In this document: positions 55,522 to 64,000 of the stretch, one piece after another
Position numbering within the stretch: the stretch's first letter is position 1
How the letters are laid out: each line of letters opens with the position of its first letter
Source of the DNA: an uncultured Opitutaceae bacterium
GTDB lineage: Bacteria > Verrucomicrobiota > Verrucomicrobiia > Opitutales > Opitutaceae
Assembly (NCBI GenBank): GCA_951813085.1
Contig: OX638348.1
Location: 3,667,627-3,731,626 of the forward strand
Direction of reading: 5' to 3'
DNA: 64,000 nucleotides
Position numbers and translations under genes: made by a program
Notes under the pieces: generated by a model
The model's input: only the letters and a program-made list of their open reading frames with translations
What the model was told of the DNA's origin: nothing
The model's database searches: none

Positions 55522-58070
55522 TTGTTGAGGAACAGATCGCTTTTAACGACCTCGTGGATGAGCGTGCGTAAACCGAAGTGATTTCCACGGCTATTCTCTA
55601 AGATGGAGTCGATAATCGTTCTGTCAGAAAAGTGGATGGGGGCTCCGGTGGCGTAGATGACGAATTGCTCTACGAGGTTGCGGGCCAGTTGTGGCTCGTC
55701 GGCTAGGAGAAGCTCCTTTAGTTCGCGTATGTCGTGGAAGCCTCTGCCGTCGGGGAGTTGGCCGGAGGCGTCGACAGGCAGTCCGATGCGGTAGCGAAAT
55801 TGGTATCCGTCGTGGCCGATACCTTCCGCTTTATCTCCGTCGCCTTTGCTGGTGGTGCGATAGTAATCACGCCAGCCTCCCATGACGTCGAAATTCTCCA
55901 AGGCGAAACCCGCGGGATCGATTTTAACGTGACAGGTGTTGCAGCTCTCTTGGGAGCGGTGAAGCGCGAGTTGCTCGCGGATGGTCTTGGCGCCGCGTAT
56001 GTCGGATTCGATCGCTTGCACTGAAGCGGGAGGGGGTGGGATGTGGTGTCCGAGGATACGCTCCATGATCCAAGCTCCTCGGGTGATGGGAGAAGAGGTG
56101 GTGCCGTTGGCGGTCACTTTCAAAACGCTGGCTTGGGTCATGAGACCGCCTCTGGGACTGAGCTCGTCGAGCGCGACCGGGCGGAAGTGGGCGCCGATGA
56201 CGTTATCGATCTCGTAGTGCTTGGCCAAGCGTTCGTTGAGGATAAGGAAGTCCGAGTCGACCAAGTGAGCGATGCTTCGGTCTTCGTGTATCAGCTGATG
56301 GAAATAGAGTTGGGTTTCTTCCGGTATGGACTCGACCAGAGCATCGTCCAATTGGTATTCGGGATAGAGTTCTCCGTCGGGGCTGCTATCGCTCATGTGG
56401 CGGAGGTCTAGCCAATAGTCTAGAAAGGCGTCGACGAAGCGGCGGGATTTGGGGTCGGCCAGGAGGCGTTCGACCTGGTTTCGCTTGATCTTGGGTTTGA
56501 GGATCTTTCCATTTTCGGCAAGCGCCAGGAGATCGTCGTCTGGAGCGGAGTTCCAGAGGAAGTAGGACAAGCGTTCTGCGACAGCGAGTGCGTCGAGGAT
56601 TAGGTTTAGAAAGCCTTTTAGATCGTCGGCGGAAACTGGATACCGGTAAGCCTTTTGGATGAAATTGTTCAACAGACGCTCAGCATCTTGGGCGGGGGTG
56701 TCGCTATGAACGACGACTTCTCCGCGATCGGCGAAGATGTCGTTCATCAGCAGTTCGGCGATATCTTGAGCGGGGTCGTCAGGGTCGTAGAGGTGCTTTT
56801 CGGGATCGAAGGCTTTGTCGGATTTTTCCTTTTCGATCACGGCTAGGTCTAAGTCTCCGAAGAGCAGTTTGTACCCTGGGGGCGGCCAGGAATCGTAAAG
56901 GGGACCTTCGACCTCCATCCACAGAAAGGCCACGCCGGGCATGCCGTCTTCTTCTAGGAGTGGGTTTTTGTATTCAGGCGGGCGTGGGCGAACGAGTCGG
57001 GTGGCATCGGGGCGGATGGTTTCGCCGGCCTTGAGCCAAACGGTCATTTCTTGTACAGAGGGGTCGGGACCGAAGTCGAAGGATCCCATGCGTCTCAAGA
57101 TTCGGGGAGTCGTGTCGGCGTAGATGGTGACTGGCTCCGATCGTCTCCCTCGAGTGACTTTATCGAACTTGGGCGACATCCAAATCGTGTATCCAGAAAA
57201 TTTGATACGGTAGGGTCCCGATACGGGAGCGCGGAATTGGTTGAACTGGAGATCGGTCGGCTCGTAGCTGCTCGCTACCAGGAGCACAGCCTCTTCATCC
57301 TTGCGTTCGGGATCCGAGTATTCTCCGACGTTTGGGCGATACCACTTGCCATTCGCAGCGTTGCCAACCAAGTCGGGGCGTAGTTCAAGTCCGACGACAG
57401 GGTGGGTTTTTCTGATCGCTGGACCGGCGATTTTTCTCATTCCCGGTTGCTGCCATGAATAGTAGCGTATGGGGGAGGCGTCCGGCTTTTCCAAAACGGG
57501 GACCACTGCCTCTCTGAGGGCGGATTCGGCCGTACGGAGGTAGCGTGATAGTTGTACATGGGAAACGTCCAGGGCTTCTCCGATTTTGTTGTAGCCGTAG
57601 AGCATGGGATCCTCGGGGAGGGATTCCTTGATTTCCAAATAGGGCAGAGAAAGGAGGTCGCGTATGGAATTCTCGTATTCGTAGCGGTTGAGTCGGTGTT
57701 TAACCGAACGACCGATTGTCGCCTGCGCTCTTTTCTCGGCGTCGATGATCTCGTCGGCAAGCAGGTCTAGAAATTCATCGAGATGCGAAGGTTCGGGGCG
57801 GCGTTTCTTTTTTTTGGGCATTTCCCCTGCTTGAGCCCTGTCGTAGGCATGGATCCAGAAGTGAAGGGTGTCCGGGGTGATAGGTTGTTCCGCGAGGCTC
57901 CAAAGGTCTAGGTCGCCTTTCTTCTCAATGTCGTCGTGGCAGTCTGCGCAGTGTTGCTCGATGAATTCGGGGATCGCAGTCGGCAAGGGTTCTGCGTTTC
58001 CCATAAGGGCGAGCGGGCTCGCTAGGCAGGAGAGACCGAAGATCCTCTGAACTGTATGGATAATGGGCAT
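55518..58070 (-). CDS. DUF1592-type cytochrome c-like protein (PSD family)
   Basis: About 850 residues from ATG 58070 ([20 protein letters not shown], a plausible signal peptide). Haem-binding CADCH is at residues 41-45 and a second, CNTCH, near the C-terminus, flanking the DUF1587/1595/1592/1588/1585 domains ([70 protein letters not shown]). It forms a unit with DUF1552. Upstream the open frame continues without a stop into the agarase-like gene at 58071-59151; the junction is at FPS-MPII, so the protein could be made as a fusion or from the internal ATG. Confidence 0.87.
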   Translation of the reverse strand: MPIIHTVQRIFGLSCLASPLALMGNAEPLPTAIPEFIEQHCADCHDDIEKKGDLDLWSLAEQPITPDTLHFWIHAYDRAQAGEMPKKKKRRPEPSHLDEFLDLLADEIIDAEKRAQATIGRSVKHRLNRYEYENSIRDLLSLPYLEIKESLPEDPMLYGYNKIGEALDVSHVQLSRYLRTAESALREAVVPVLEKPDASPIRYYSWQQPGMRKIAGPAIRKTHPVVGLELRPDLVGNAANGKWYRPNVGEYSDPERKDEEAVLLVASSYEPTDLQFNQFRAPVSGPYRIKFSGYTIWMSPKFDKVTRGRRSEPVTIYADTTPRILRRMGSFDFGPDPSVQEMTVWLKAGETIRPDATRLVRPRPPEYKNPLLEEDGMPGVAFLWMEVEGPLYDSWPPPGYKLLFGDLDLAVIEKEKSDKAFDPEKHLYDPDDPAQDIAELLMNDIFADRGEVVVHSDTPAQDAERLLNNFIQKAYRYPVSADDLKGFLNLILDALAVAERLSYFLWNSAPDDDLLALAENGKILKPKIKRNQVERLLADPKSRRFVDAFLDYWLDLRHMSDSSPDGELYPEYQLDDALVESIPEETQLYFHQLIHEDRSIAHLVDSDFLILNERLAKHYEIDNVIGAHFRPVALDELSPRGGLMTQASVLKVTANGTTSSPITRGAWIMERILGHHIPPPPASVQAIESDIRGAKTIREQLALHRSQESCNTCHVKIDPAGFALENFDVMGGWRDYYRTTSKGDGDKAEGIGHDGYQFRYRIGLPVDASGQLPDGRGFHDIRELKELLLADEPQLARNLVEQFVIYATGAPIHFSDRTIIDSILENSRGNHFGLRTLIHEVVKSDLFLNK

Positions 58071-59151
58071 TGAGGGAAATTTCTTGTGGGCTTTGTTGCG
58101 TTGGTAGGCGCCGCAAAGGTGGAAGCCGATGCAGCCAGGGTTTTTGTGGAGCGCGTGTAAGGTTTCTGCATGCCACTTGCCGTTGTTGGACTTGAAGCCG
58201 TCCGCTCTCGCGGGTACACGTAGGCCTGCAGCGTCGGCGAGGAGGACGGTTTTCCCGGTTTTCTTGTACCACTCGTCGAGGTGCTTGATCGGATCGCGAA
58301 AATCTTGGAAGGAAAGGACGTCGATGTAGGGGAGGGCGGCGTTTACGACTTCCATAGGGATGGGCGCGTTGGCTTCGTAGCGGTCGCCGAGGATGAGGTG
58401 ATTTTTGTCGTAGCGACGGATGGCGTCGTGGGTAGTCTTGTAGTAGGCGTGAGCGAGTTCGGTGAGCTCTCTGCGGCCGGCCTCGGATTTGAGGCGCTCG
58501 GGGTCGAAGAGGGGACCGCGCCATTTGTTGCCGGGGCGATCGTGCGCCCAGGTGGGGCAGTCGCTATAGAAGTAGCCAATGAGGCTGGGATCTTGGGCAA
58601 GTTCGCCGCAGTGGGAGCGTACGACATAGTCGACCCACTCTTTCCAGTCGTCGCTGCGGAAGTCGTAGTGAACGGTATGCTTTTCCCATTGGTGGGACTC
58701 CATGAAGGGGAGCAGGTGACAGTAGGGCATGTCGAGGGCCTCATACTCGTCGACGGTAAAGGCACGGGAGTGCTGCCATTGGGGGGACGGTGACTTCTTG
58801 CACCCAGCCGACTGTGTTGAAACCCCAGGATTTGAGGTTGGGGGCGACAGATTCTTCGATCCACTGGATGGAGCTGCCGCCGTACTTATTTTTCCAGATA
58901 TGTACATTTTCTGGATACCGAAGGCTGGCGGGATCGATGTGATTGATGCCCATGGTGAAGAAAGGTTTTCCTTCGGGGGTTGTGAGCCACCAATGATCTT
59001 TTCGCTCGCCGAGAGAGAAGAACCCTTCGGGAGATTGCTGGGTAGTTTGGGCCATTTCTGTGGCGGCGAGTTTGGAGAGAGGGTTGAGCGCGGCGCCGGC
59101 GCCGACGGCGAGGCCGCCCTTGATGAAGTGTCTGCGGTCTAAAGGATTCAT
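58071..59151 (-). pseudogene. Agarase-like glycoside hydrolase with Tat signal, frameshifted and truncated at its 3' end
   Basis: A Tat signal (DRRHFIKGGLAVGAGAALNP) is followed by GFFSLGERKDHWWLTTPEG, KPFFTMGINHIDPASL and SWGFNTVGWVQEVTV. The frame changes in the G6/C6 run near 58785-58790, and continues with QWQHSRAFTVDEYEALDMPY, SHCGELAQDPSLIGYFYSDC, LGDRYEANAPIPMEVVNAA, VLLADAAGLRVPARADGF and HLCGAYQRNKAHKKF. Homologous enzymes continue some residues beyond this point; here the frame passes without a stop into the DUF1592 protein. It is a third secreted glycosidase of the locus, paralogous to 52618-54006 and to the gene at the right edge. Confidence 0.72.
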
Positions 59152-59182
59152 GAGGTTTGCGGTAAAGTTGATGAGTCTTTGC

Positions 59183-59341
59183 TTAGGACGAGGACACTCT
59201 CAGTTGGTCCATCCCTTGGTTAGGTAGGACATTTACGCGTAGTCCTAGGGTGGACATGTCTTGGGAAAGAGTGACTTCGTCGGCAGACATCCCACCCCCT
59301 GTGTCGTAAGCGGGGAGTTGTCTGTTGATAGGAAGCTCCAT
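59183..59341 (-). CDS. Possible small protein (52 aa)
   Basis: ATG at 59341 is preceded by AGGA at a spacing of about 4-5 bases, and the frame runs MELPINRQLPAYDTGGGM to NQGMDQLRVSSS. No signal peptide or recognised family. It is shorter than usual thresholds, so it may be chance. Confidence 0.25.
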   Translation of the reverse strand: MELPINRQLPAYDTGGGMSADEVTLSQDMSTLGLRVNVLPNQGMDQLRVSSS

Positions 59342-59419
59342 TGGTCCTAATTGATTCGCGCAGATGGGGAATTGATGGGAAGATAAAAATCCCTCTCAAA
59401 GCTAGGCGATAATCTAAAT

Positions 59420-59435
59420 ATGAAACATGTTTTAT
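59420..59435. promoter_or_regulatory. Family B (LacI-type) operator ATGAAACATGTTTTAT
   Basis: 7 of 8 base pairs of symmetry around ACATGT. It lies 270 bases upstream of the minus-strand agarase-like gene and 400 upstream of the plus-strand chimeric gene. Confidence 0.6.
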
Positions 59436-59834
59436 AATCACTATATGATATTGTAAGCATCCGTCGTTTTTCGTCTTCCCAAAATGCCAGAGTCTTGTTA
59501 TGCTGACTGAATTGAGCTATTGAGCTATTGAGCTCGGATCGGTGCTTCTCACTTGGTACAAGCTTTATGGGTGCATACCGAATGCTGGGAATTCAAACAA
59601 ATGACGCGATCGTGCTATTTCTAATTCGTTCTGTGTTCAGTATAATCGACGAATCTATTTTCTCTCTTTGTTACGATCATATTTCTGATGCCCTGCCTCT
59701 CTGGCGTCTTAATGATATCCGATGTACCCATTCTCCCGCGTACGAATACATTCAGCTTCTAGATTCCTCTCATTTGCGGGAATAAACGTCGAGACCCGTT
59801 TCCCATCTCGTAGATTCTTGACTCGATACTCTTA

Positions 59835-62359
59835 ATGGCCCGGTTTTCCCACGCCTTTGCTGCGTTTTGCCTCAGCGTTTCGGCCACGCTTGCCGCTGGT
59901 ACGGAATCGTTCACTACCTTGCCTGAATCCGTCATAGATTTCCTCGATATCAATTGCTACGAATGCCACAATGATACCGAGAAGAAAGGCGGACTGGACA
60001 TTGAAGCCCTGGGTTTCGATCCCGCGGACAGCGCTTCCATGCGCATGTGGACGTTGCTCCACGATCGCGTACGCGATGGCGAGATGCCGCCGAAGGATGA
60101 ATTGCAGCCGGAATTCCAAGAACGGACCGACTTTCTTCAAGGATTCGAGGCGAGCCTCCACAACGCCTCAGAACATCAGCAGACAACCAAAGGCCGTGTA
60201 CGCTCGCGGCGTCTCAACCGTATCGAGTTCGAAAATACGCTACACGATCTGCTCGGCATCAACATTCCCCTGAAAGGCTACTTGCCGGAAGATTCTGAGC
60301 ATGAAGGCTTTGAAAACATCGCCGAAGCCCAACAAGTCTCTTATCACCTATTGCAAAAATACCAAGAAGCGTCCGACGTCGCGCTCGACGAAGCCTTCGA
60401 GCCGCGAGTCTACGGGATCGACGAGATCTCCGCCGGACCCCGCGGCGAAGGACCCCGCCGTCGCGGAAATTCGCGTGTTCCGTTCACCATAGGCGACGCA
60501 GCCGTAGCCTATCCCACCAAGCTAGCCTACCATGGACGCATGCCCAACACGATACGCGAGGAAAGCGGCTGGTATCGCATCCGCCTTAGAGCGCGTTCGG
60601 TAAACGCGCCTGAAGGCCACGGCGTTTGGACCTCTGTGAAAAGCGGTTTTTGCTATGCCGTCCAGCCGCTCATGTATTGGATCGGCAGCTTTGAAGCCCG
60701 CGACGAGCCCGAGGAACATGAATTCGAAGCATGGATACAGGAAGACCACATGCTCGAAATCAGGCCGGCTGACCGCACCCTGCCCCAACTTTATTGGAGA
60801 AAGATCCCCGATCGCACAGCGCCCGAAGAGCAAGGCCCGGGGGTTGCCATAGAGTACTTGGAGGTCACTCCTATATATAAAGGCCTGAATCCAACGGAAT
60901 TACGCGAGCGGCTATTCGGTTCTCTCGCCTACCGCGAAGGTGATCTGGTTTCCGCCACTCCCGAGCGAGAGTTGAAGAAACGGATCTCCGCATTCGCCGA
61001 ACGCGCCTATCGCCGACCGGTACAGGAATCCGAAATCGAGACCTACCTTGCCTTTGCCAATCAAGTCTATCGAGACGAAGAGTCCCTGATGGAAGGACTC
61101 AAAGCTGGCTATCGAGCGATCCTCGCCTCGCCTCGTTTTCTCTACTTCAAGGAAACGCCAGGCCGACTCGACCCCTACAGCGTGGCCTCGCGATTAAGCT
61201 ATTTTCTTTGGAATAGAGGACCCGACGAGCCACTGCTTGCAGCCGCCAGCAACGGTTCGCTGACTCGCCCTTCGGAAATGCATAAGCAAGTCGAACGCAT
61301 GCTAGCCGACGAGAGAAGCCAAGCCTTCATCGAGAATTTCGCGGCTCAATGGCTCGATCTGAAGGACATCGATTTCACCACGCCCGACGAAACGCTCTAT
61401 CCTGAGTACGATGAGACGCTCAAGCACGCCATGATCGGCGAAACCCACAGCTTTCTTCGCAAGCTGCTCGACGACAATCTAAGCGTCGCGAACGTCATTG
61501 ATTCCAACTTCGCGATGCTCAACGAACGTATTGCCCGCCACTATGGAATCGATGGCGTGAGCGGAACCGAATACCGTCGCGTTCCTATCGACGCCCATAG
61601 CTACCGAGGTGGACTCATAACTCAGGCCAGCGTTCTCAAGGTATCCGCTAACGGAACCACGACATCTCCAGTCATTCGCGGCGTTTGGCTGCTGGAACGC
61701 GTTCTCGGCGAGCGCATTCCCCAATACGAGTTAGCCTATCGAATGCAAACCTCTGTGCCCGAGCTAGCAGGTTTGGACAGCGAGCCTGAGCATATTTTGA
61801 AAATGTATGGGCTCGACAACGATGGCCAGGGTGGCGCGTTTTCGAAAAACTGCTTGCTCGCTCGCCGCCTCATCGAGCGGGGCGTACGCTTTGTCCAAGT
61901 CTTCAACAAGGGCTGGGATCACCACGCCAATATCTACGGCGCCTTGCCGAGACAAGCCCGGGCCGTGGACCAGGCCTGTGCGGGACTGATAACCGATTTG
62001 AAACAATGCGGGCTTCTTGATGAAACGCTCATCATTTGGGGGGGCGAATTCGGTCGCACTCCAATGGTCCAAGAGCACAACGCCGGGACGGGAGAGATGA
62101 CACCACCAGGTCGTGATCATCATAAGGAATGTTTCAGCATTTGGATGGCTGGCGGTGGCGTAAAAAAGGTTTCACTTACGGAAGTACGGACGAATTCGGG
62201 TTCGGCGTAATCGAAAATGAGGTGCACGTTCACGACTTCCACGCAACCTGTCTCCATCTTTTGGGGATCGACCATGAGCGACTAACCTATCGCCATCAAG
62301 GCCGCGACTACCGTTTGACCGATGTGCATGGACACGTGGTTCATGATATCATTGCCTAG
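59835..62359 (+). pseudogene. DUF1592/DUF1501 chimeric protein, also frameshifted near its end
   Basis: Residues 1 to about 630 are a DUF1592-type protein: signal peptide ([16 protein letters not shown]), CYECH haem motif at 41-45, [55 protein letters not shown]. At [14 protein letters not shown], where the PPPP motif and the last 120 residues with the second CxxCH should follow, the sequence becomes [18 protein letters not shown], the C-terminal half of DUF1501 proteins ([53 protein letters not shown]). The frame is unbroken at about 61720. A one-base shift in an A6 run near 62162-62167 then separates the tail ([37 protein letters not shown]), stop 62359. It lost the distal haem and the N-terminal half of DUF1501. 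Confidence 0.85.
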
Positions 62360-62442
62360 AAAGTGGGTTGAGCCGAGAAACACCCTTATGACATTACCCG
62401 TAACATCTTTGAATTTGTCGTTTTACCGGTCTACTTCCTGAA

Positions 62443-63494
62443 ATGTCAGATAATCCTACCTTCGAATTGATCGCTAAGAGAGCGGGTGTCGCAAAATCGA
62501 CCGTTTCGCTCGCGCTGAGGAATAGTCCCAAGTTGTTGGAGAAAACGCGATTAAGGATCCAGGACGTTGCCCGCGAACTGGGCTATAAACCGAATCCGTT
62601 GGTCAGCGCTCAAATGGCTCACATTCGCAGTAGCAGGCCCAAGAAATCGGTGACCACAATTGGATTTCTGAACACTTGGTATGAGGAGGCGAATCATCAA
62701 CGTCTCAAGTGGGAAGTCATGGGGCGATTCCACCAAGGTGTGAAGGAGCGGGTGGGGGAGCTGGGGTTCCACTTTGAGCCCTTGGAATTCGATACAACGG
62801 TGTATTCGAAACGTCGAATGGAGGAAATAATCAAAGCCCGAAATATTGATCCCCTGGTTCTCTCGCCACTTAGGCGGGTATCTACGGAATTGGTTTTAGA
62901 CTGGGACCCGTATGCAGTGGTCAGTATTGGGTATTTTGCTAGCTTTGGAAATATCCACCGTGTATTCTATGATAGCTTCAGCGCGACTCAGGAAGTGCTC
63001 AAGATCGCCCAAAGCAGGGGGTATCAGCGCATTGGATTCATTACCAATGTGGAATCAGAGCAGCGGACGGGTCGGCGTTGGAGCGCCGCGTTTCTTGAGT
63101 TTCAATCGCCTGTATTCCCTTGAGCGGACAAGTGCCGTTGTTACGTATTAACTCCCCCGAGGCGAATTATTCGACACCGGAATTTACTCAAATCGAGAAC
63201 TGGTATCATGAGCATAAACCGGATCTGATAATTAGTTTTCTGGATAGGAGCCTGCGTCATTTGGAGTCGATTGGACTCCGATCGCCAGATGACTTTGGCT
63301 ACATTTCCATGATTCGGTCGGAACGTATGGGCGATATCGCCGGCTACAACCAAGACTTTGAAAGGGTATGGGAGGTAGCGGTCGACATCGTGGTGGATCG
63401 ATTGTTTCAGAATAAACGCGGAGTGGCCGATCACGCCTCCTCCACCCTGCTAATTGGAGAATTTAGAGAAGGTAGAACGTTTCGACGTTATTGA
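62443..63494 (+). pseudogene. LacI-family transcriptional regulator, frameshifted
   Basis: About 350 residues. The N-terminal HTH FELIAKRAGVAKSTVSLALR with a hinge helix (RIQDVARELGYKPNPLVSA) binds DNA; the periplasmic-binding-protein-like effector domain follows (GFLNTWYEEANHQRLKWEVM, YQRIGFITNVESEQRTGRRW, then PDLIISFLDRSLRHLESIGL). A one-base shift near 63105 separates the effector domain in two. It sits beside operator 63520-63535 and is the natural candidate to bind the family B sites, with an oligosaccharide as likely inducer. Confidence 0.86.
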
Positions 63495-63519
63495 GAGGAA
63501 TAGGACGTTTAGAGGTTTA

Positions 63520-63535
63520 TAAAACATGTTTTATG
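63520..63535. promoter_or_regulatory. Family B (LacI-type) operator ATAAAACATGTTTTAT
   Basis: Perfect 16-bp palindrome. It lies 25 bases past the LacI gene stop and 45 bases before the start of the agarase-like gene, so it could repress that gene. Confidence 0.78.
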
Positions 63536-63579
63536 CTTTTAAATTCGTGTACTTTTATCGCTGTATCTAGTCCTATACG

Positions 63580-64000
63580 ATGAGTTCAACAATAAGCATA
63601 CTCTTTCCAAATAAACTGAGCATCCGACATCTTGTCGTGAGCATTGCCATGGTTCTAAGCGGATTCTTGAGTTCAGCGTCCGGAGCGCAGGAACGGGACA
63701 CCTACGGCGGCTTTACTGATATCAAGGGTGAGGCAACCGGCTTTTTCCATACGGAGAAGATAGATGGCCGATGGTGGCTGGTGACGCCGGAGGGCAATGC
63801 TTTCTGGGGGATTGGGATGGCCCATCCGGTTACGGACTTTATGGAGGGCGCCATCACCTTCACTTATGGTGGCGACCAGGAGGCTTGGTTGCGGGGAACC
63901 ATTCAGCGGATGCGTGACTTGGGGTACAATTGCGTGTGGAGTGGACCGTATTGCCCCGAGCGCATGAGAAGAGGATTTGTCGATAGGGAATTGGCGGAAC
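63580..64000 (+). CDS. Agarase-like glycoside hydrolase (5' part; runs off the window)
   Basis: The 140 visible codons begin MSSTISILFPNKLSIRHLVV with a signal peptide up to SSASGAQ, then GFFHTEKIDGRWWLVTPEGN and AFWGIGMAHPVTDFMEGAIT, the N-terminal block shared with the proteins at 52618-54006 and 58071-59151. The frame is open to the last base. It is directly behind a perfect LacI-type operator. Confidence 0.8.
   Translation, partial: MSSTISILFPNKLSIRHLVVSIAMVLSGFLSSASGAQERDTYGGFTDIKGEATGFFHTEKIDGRWWLVTPEGNAFWGIGMAHPVTDFMEGAITFTYGGDQEAWLRGTIQRMRDLGYNCVWSGPYCPERMRRGFVDRELAE

Larger units (their letters stand above)
59152..59834. other. Divergent regulatory gap with a LacI-type site
   Basis: This 683-base gap between two operons holds one family B operator (59420-59435) and the short frame at 59183-59341. 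The rest (59440-59830) is AT-rich and shows no gene I can support. Confidence 0.6.

Noticed and set aside
62390..62406. TGACATTACCCGTAACA before the LacI gene as a family A or B site
   Set aside because: Only one half-site fits and the centre is wrong.
1..64000. tRNA genes, rRNA genes, CRISPR arrays, prophage
   Set aside because: I looked for T-loop and acceptor patterns, rRNA stretches, regularly spaced repeats and phage genes and found none convincing.

Overview
The window looks like a chromosomal segment of a marine or freshwater Verrucomicrobiota of the class Opitutia (Opitutales or Puniceicoccales type). This rests on the TonB receptors whose mature N-terminus carries an FELSPF-type motif, the verrucomicrobial secreted repeat protein, the discoidin-type sensor kinase, the many sulfatases, the DUF1592/DUF1552/DUF1501 genes and a flgBC-fliEFG flagellar cluster. 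Base composition is near 50% GC, with one clearly GC-richer gene (22.8-24.0 kb).

Layout. 0-3 kb: flagellar basal-body operon on the minus strand (flgB, flgC, fliE, fliF, start of fliG). 3.2-15.2 kb: housekeeping and unknown genes: ferritin, a sulfatase-fold protein without its catalytic residues, a GNAT acetyltransferase, a broken membrane protein plus methyltransferase pair, two membrane or coiled-coil proteins, peptide deformylase, a PIN-PhoH ATPase and a strongly acidic membrane protein. 15.3-21.6 kb: SlyX-like protein and four glycosyltransferase genes for a surface glycan. 21.7-29 kb: secreted repeat protein, enolase-superfamily dehydratase, a NarL-type two-component system, an unknown secreted protein and a patch of gene debris and repeats. 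29-47 kb: two copies of a module with a TPR lipoprotein, an FG-GAP/VCBS lipoprotein and a large TonB-dependent receptor, together with a GH5-like glycosidase with a carbohydrate-binding domain and an ASPIC/UnbV protein. 47-64 kb: a polysaccharide-degradation region with a Gfo/Idh/MocA oxidoreductase, two sulfatases, three agarase-like glycosidases, DUF1592, DUF1552 and DUF1501 genes and a LacI-type regulator.

Two families of palindromic sites appear to tie the second half together. One (core TGACAT-GATC-ATGTCA, 16 bp) occurs about ten times, nearly always in gaps next to receptor, lipoprotein, sulfatase, agarase, oxidoreductase or dehydratase genes, and once beside the two-component system. 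The other (ATAAAACATGTTTTAT) occurs before a TonB receptor, before an agarase-like gene and just downstream of the LacI gene. I infer one regulon for uptake and breakdown of a sulfated, probably algal, polysaccharide, with LacI and perhaps the NarL-type regulator as controllers.

Caveat: about a third of the genes are interrupted. Most breaks are single-base shifts, several in homopolymers, which points to uncorrected indel errors in the assembly. Three in-frame stop codons, one apparent ATT start and two in-frame gene fusions are not explained that way and may be real lesions or chimeras. Broken genes are listed as single entries over their whole span. I saw no rRNA, tRNA, CRISPR array or intact transposase.
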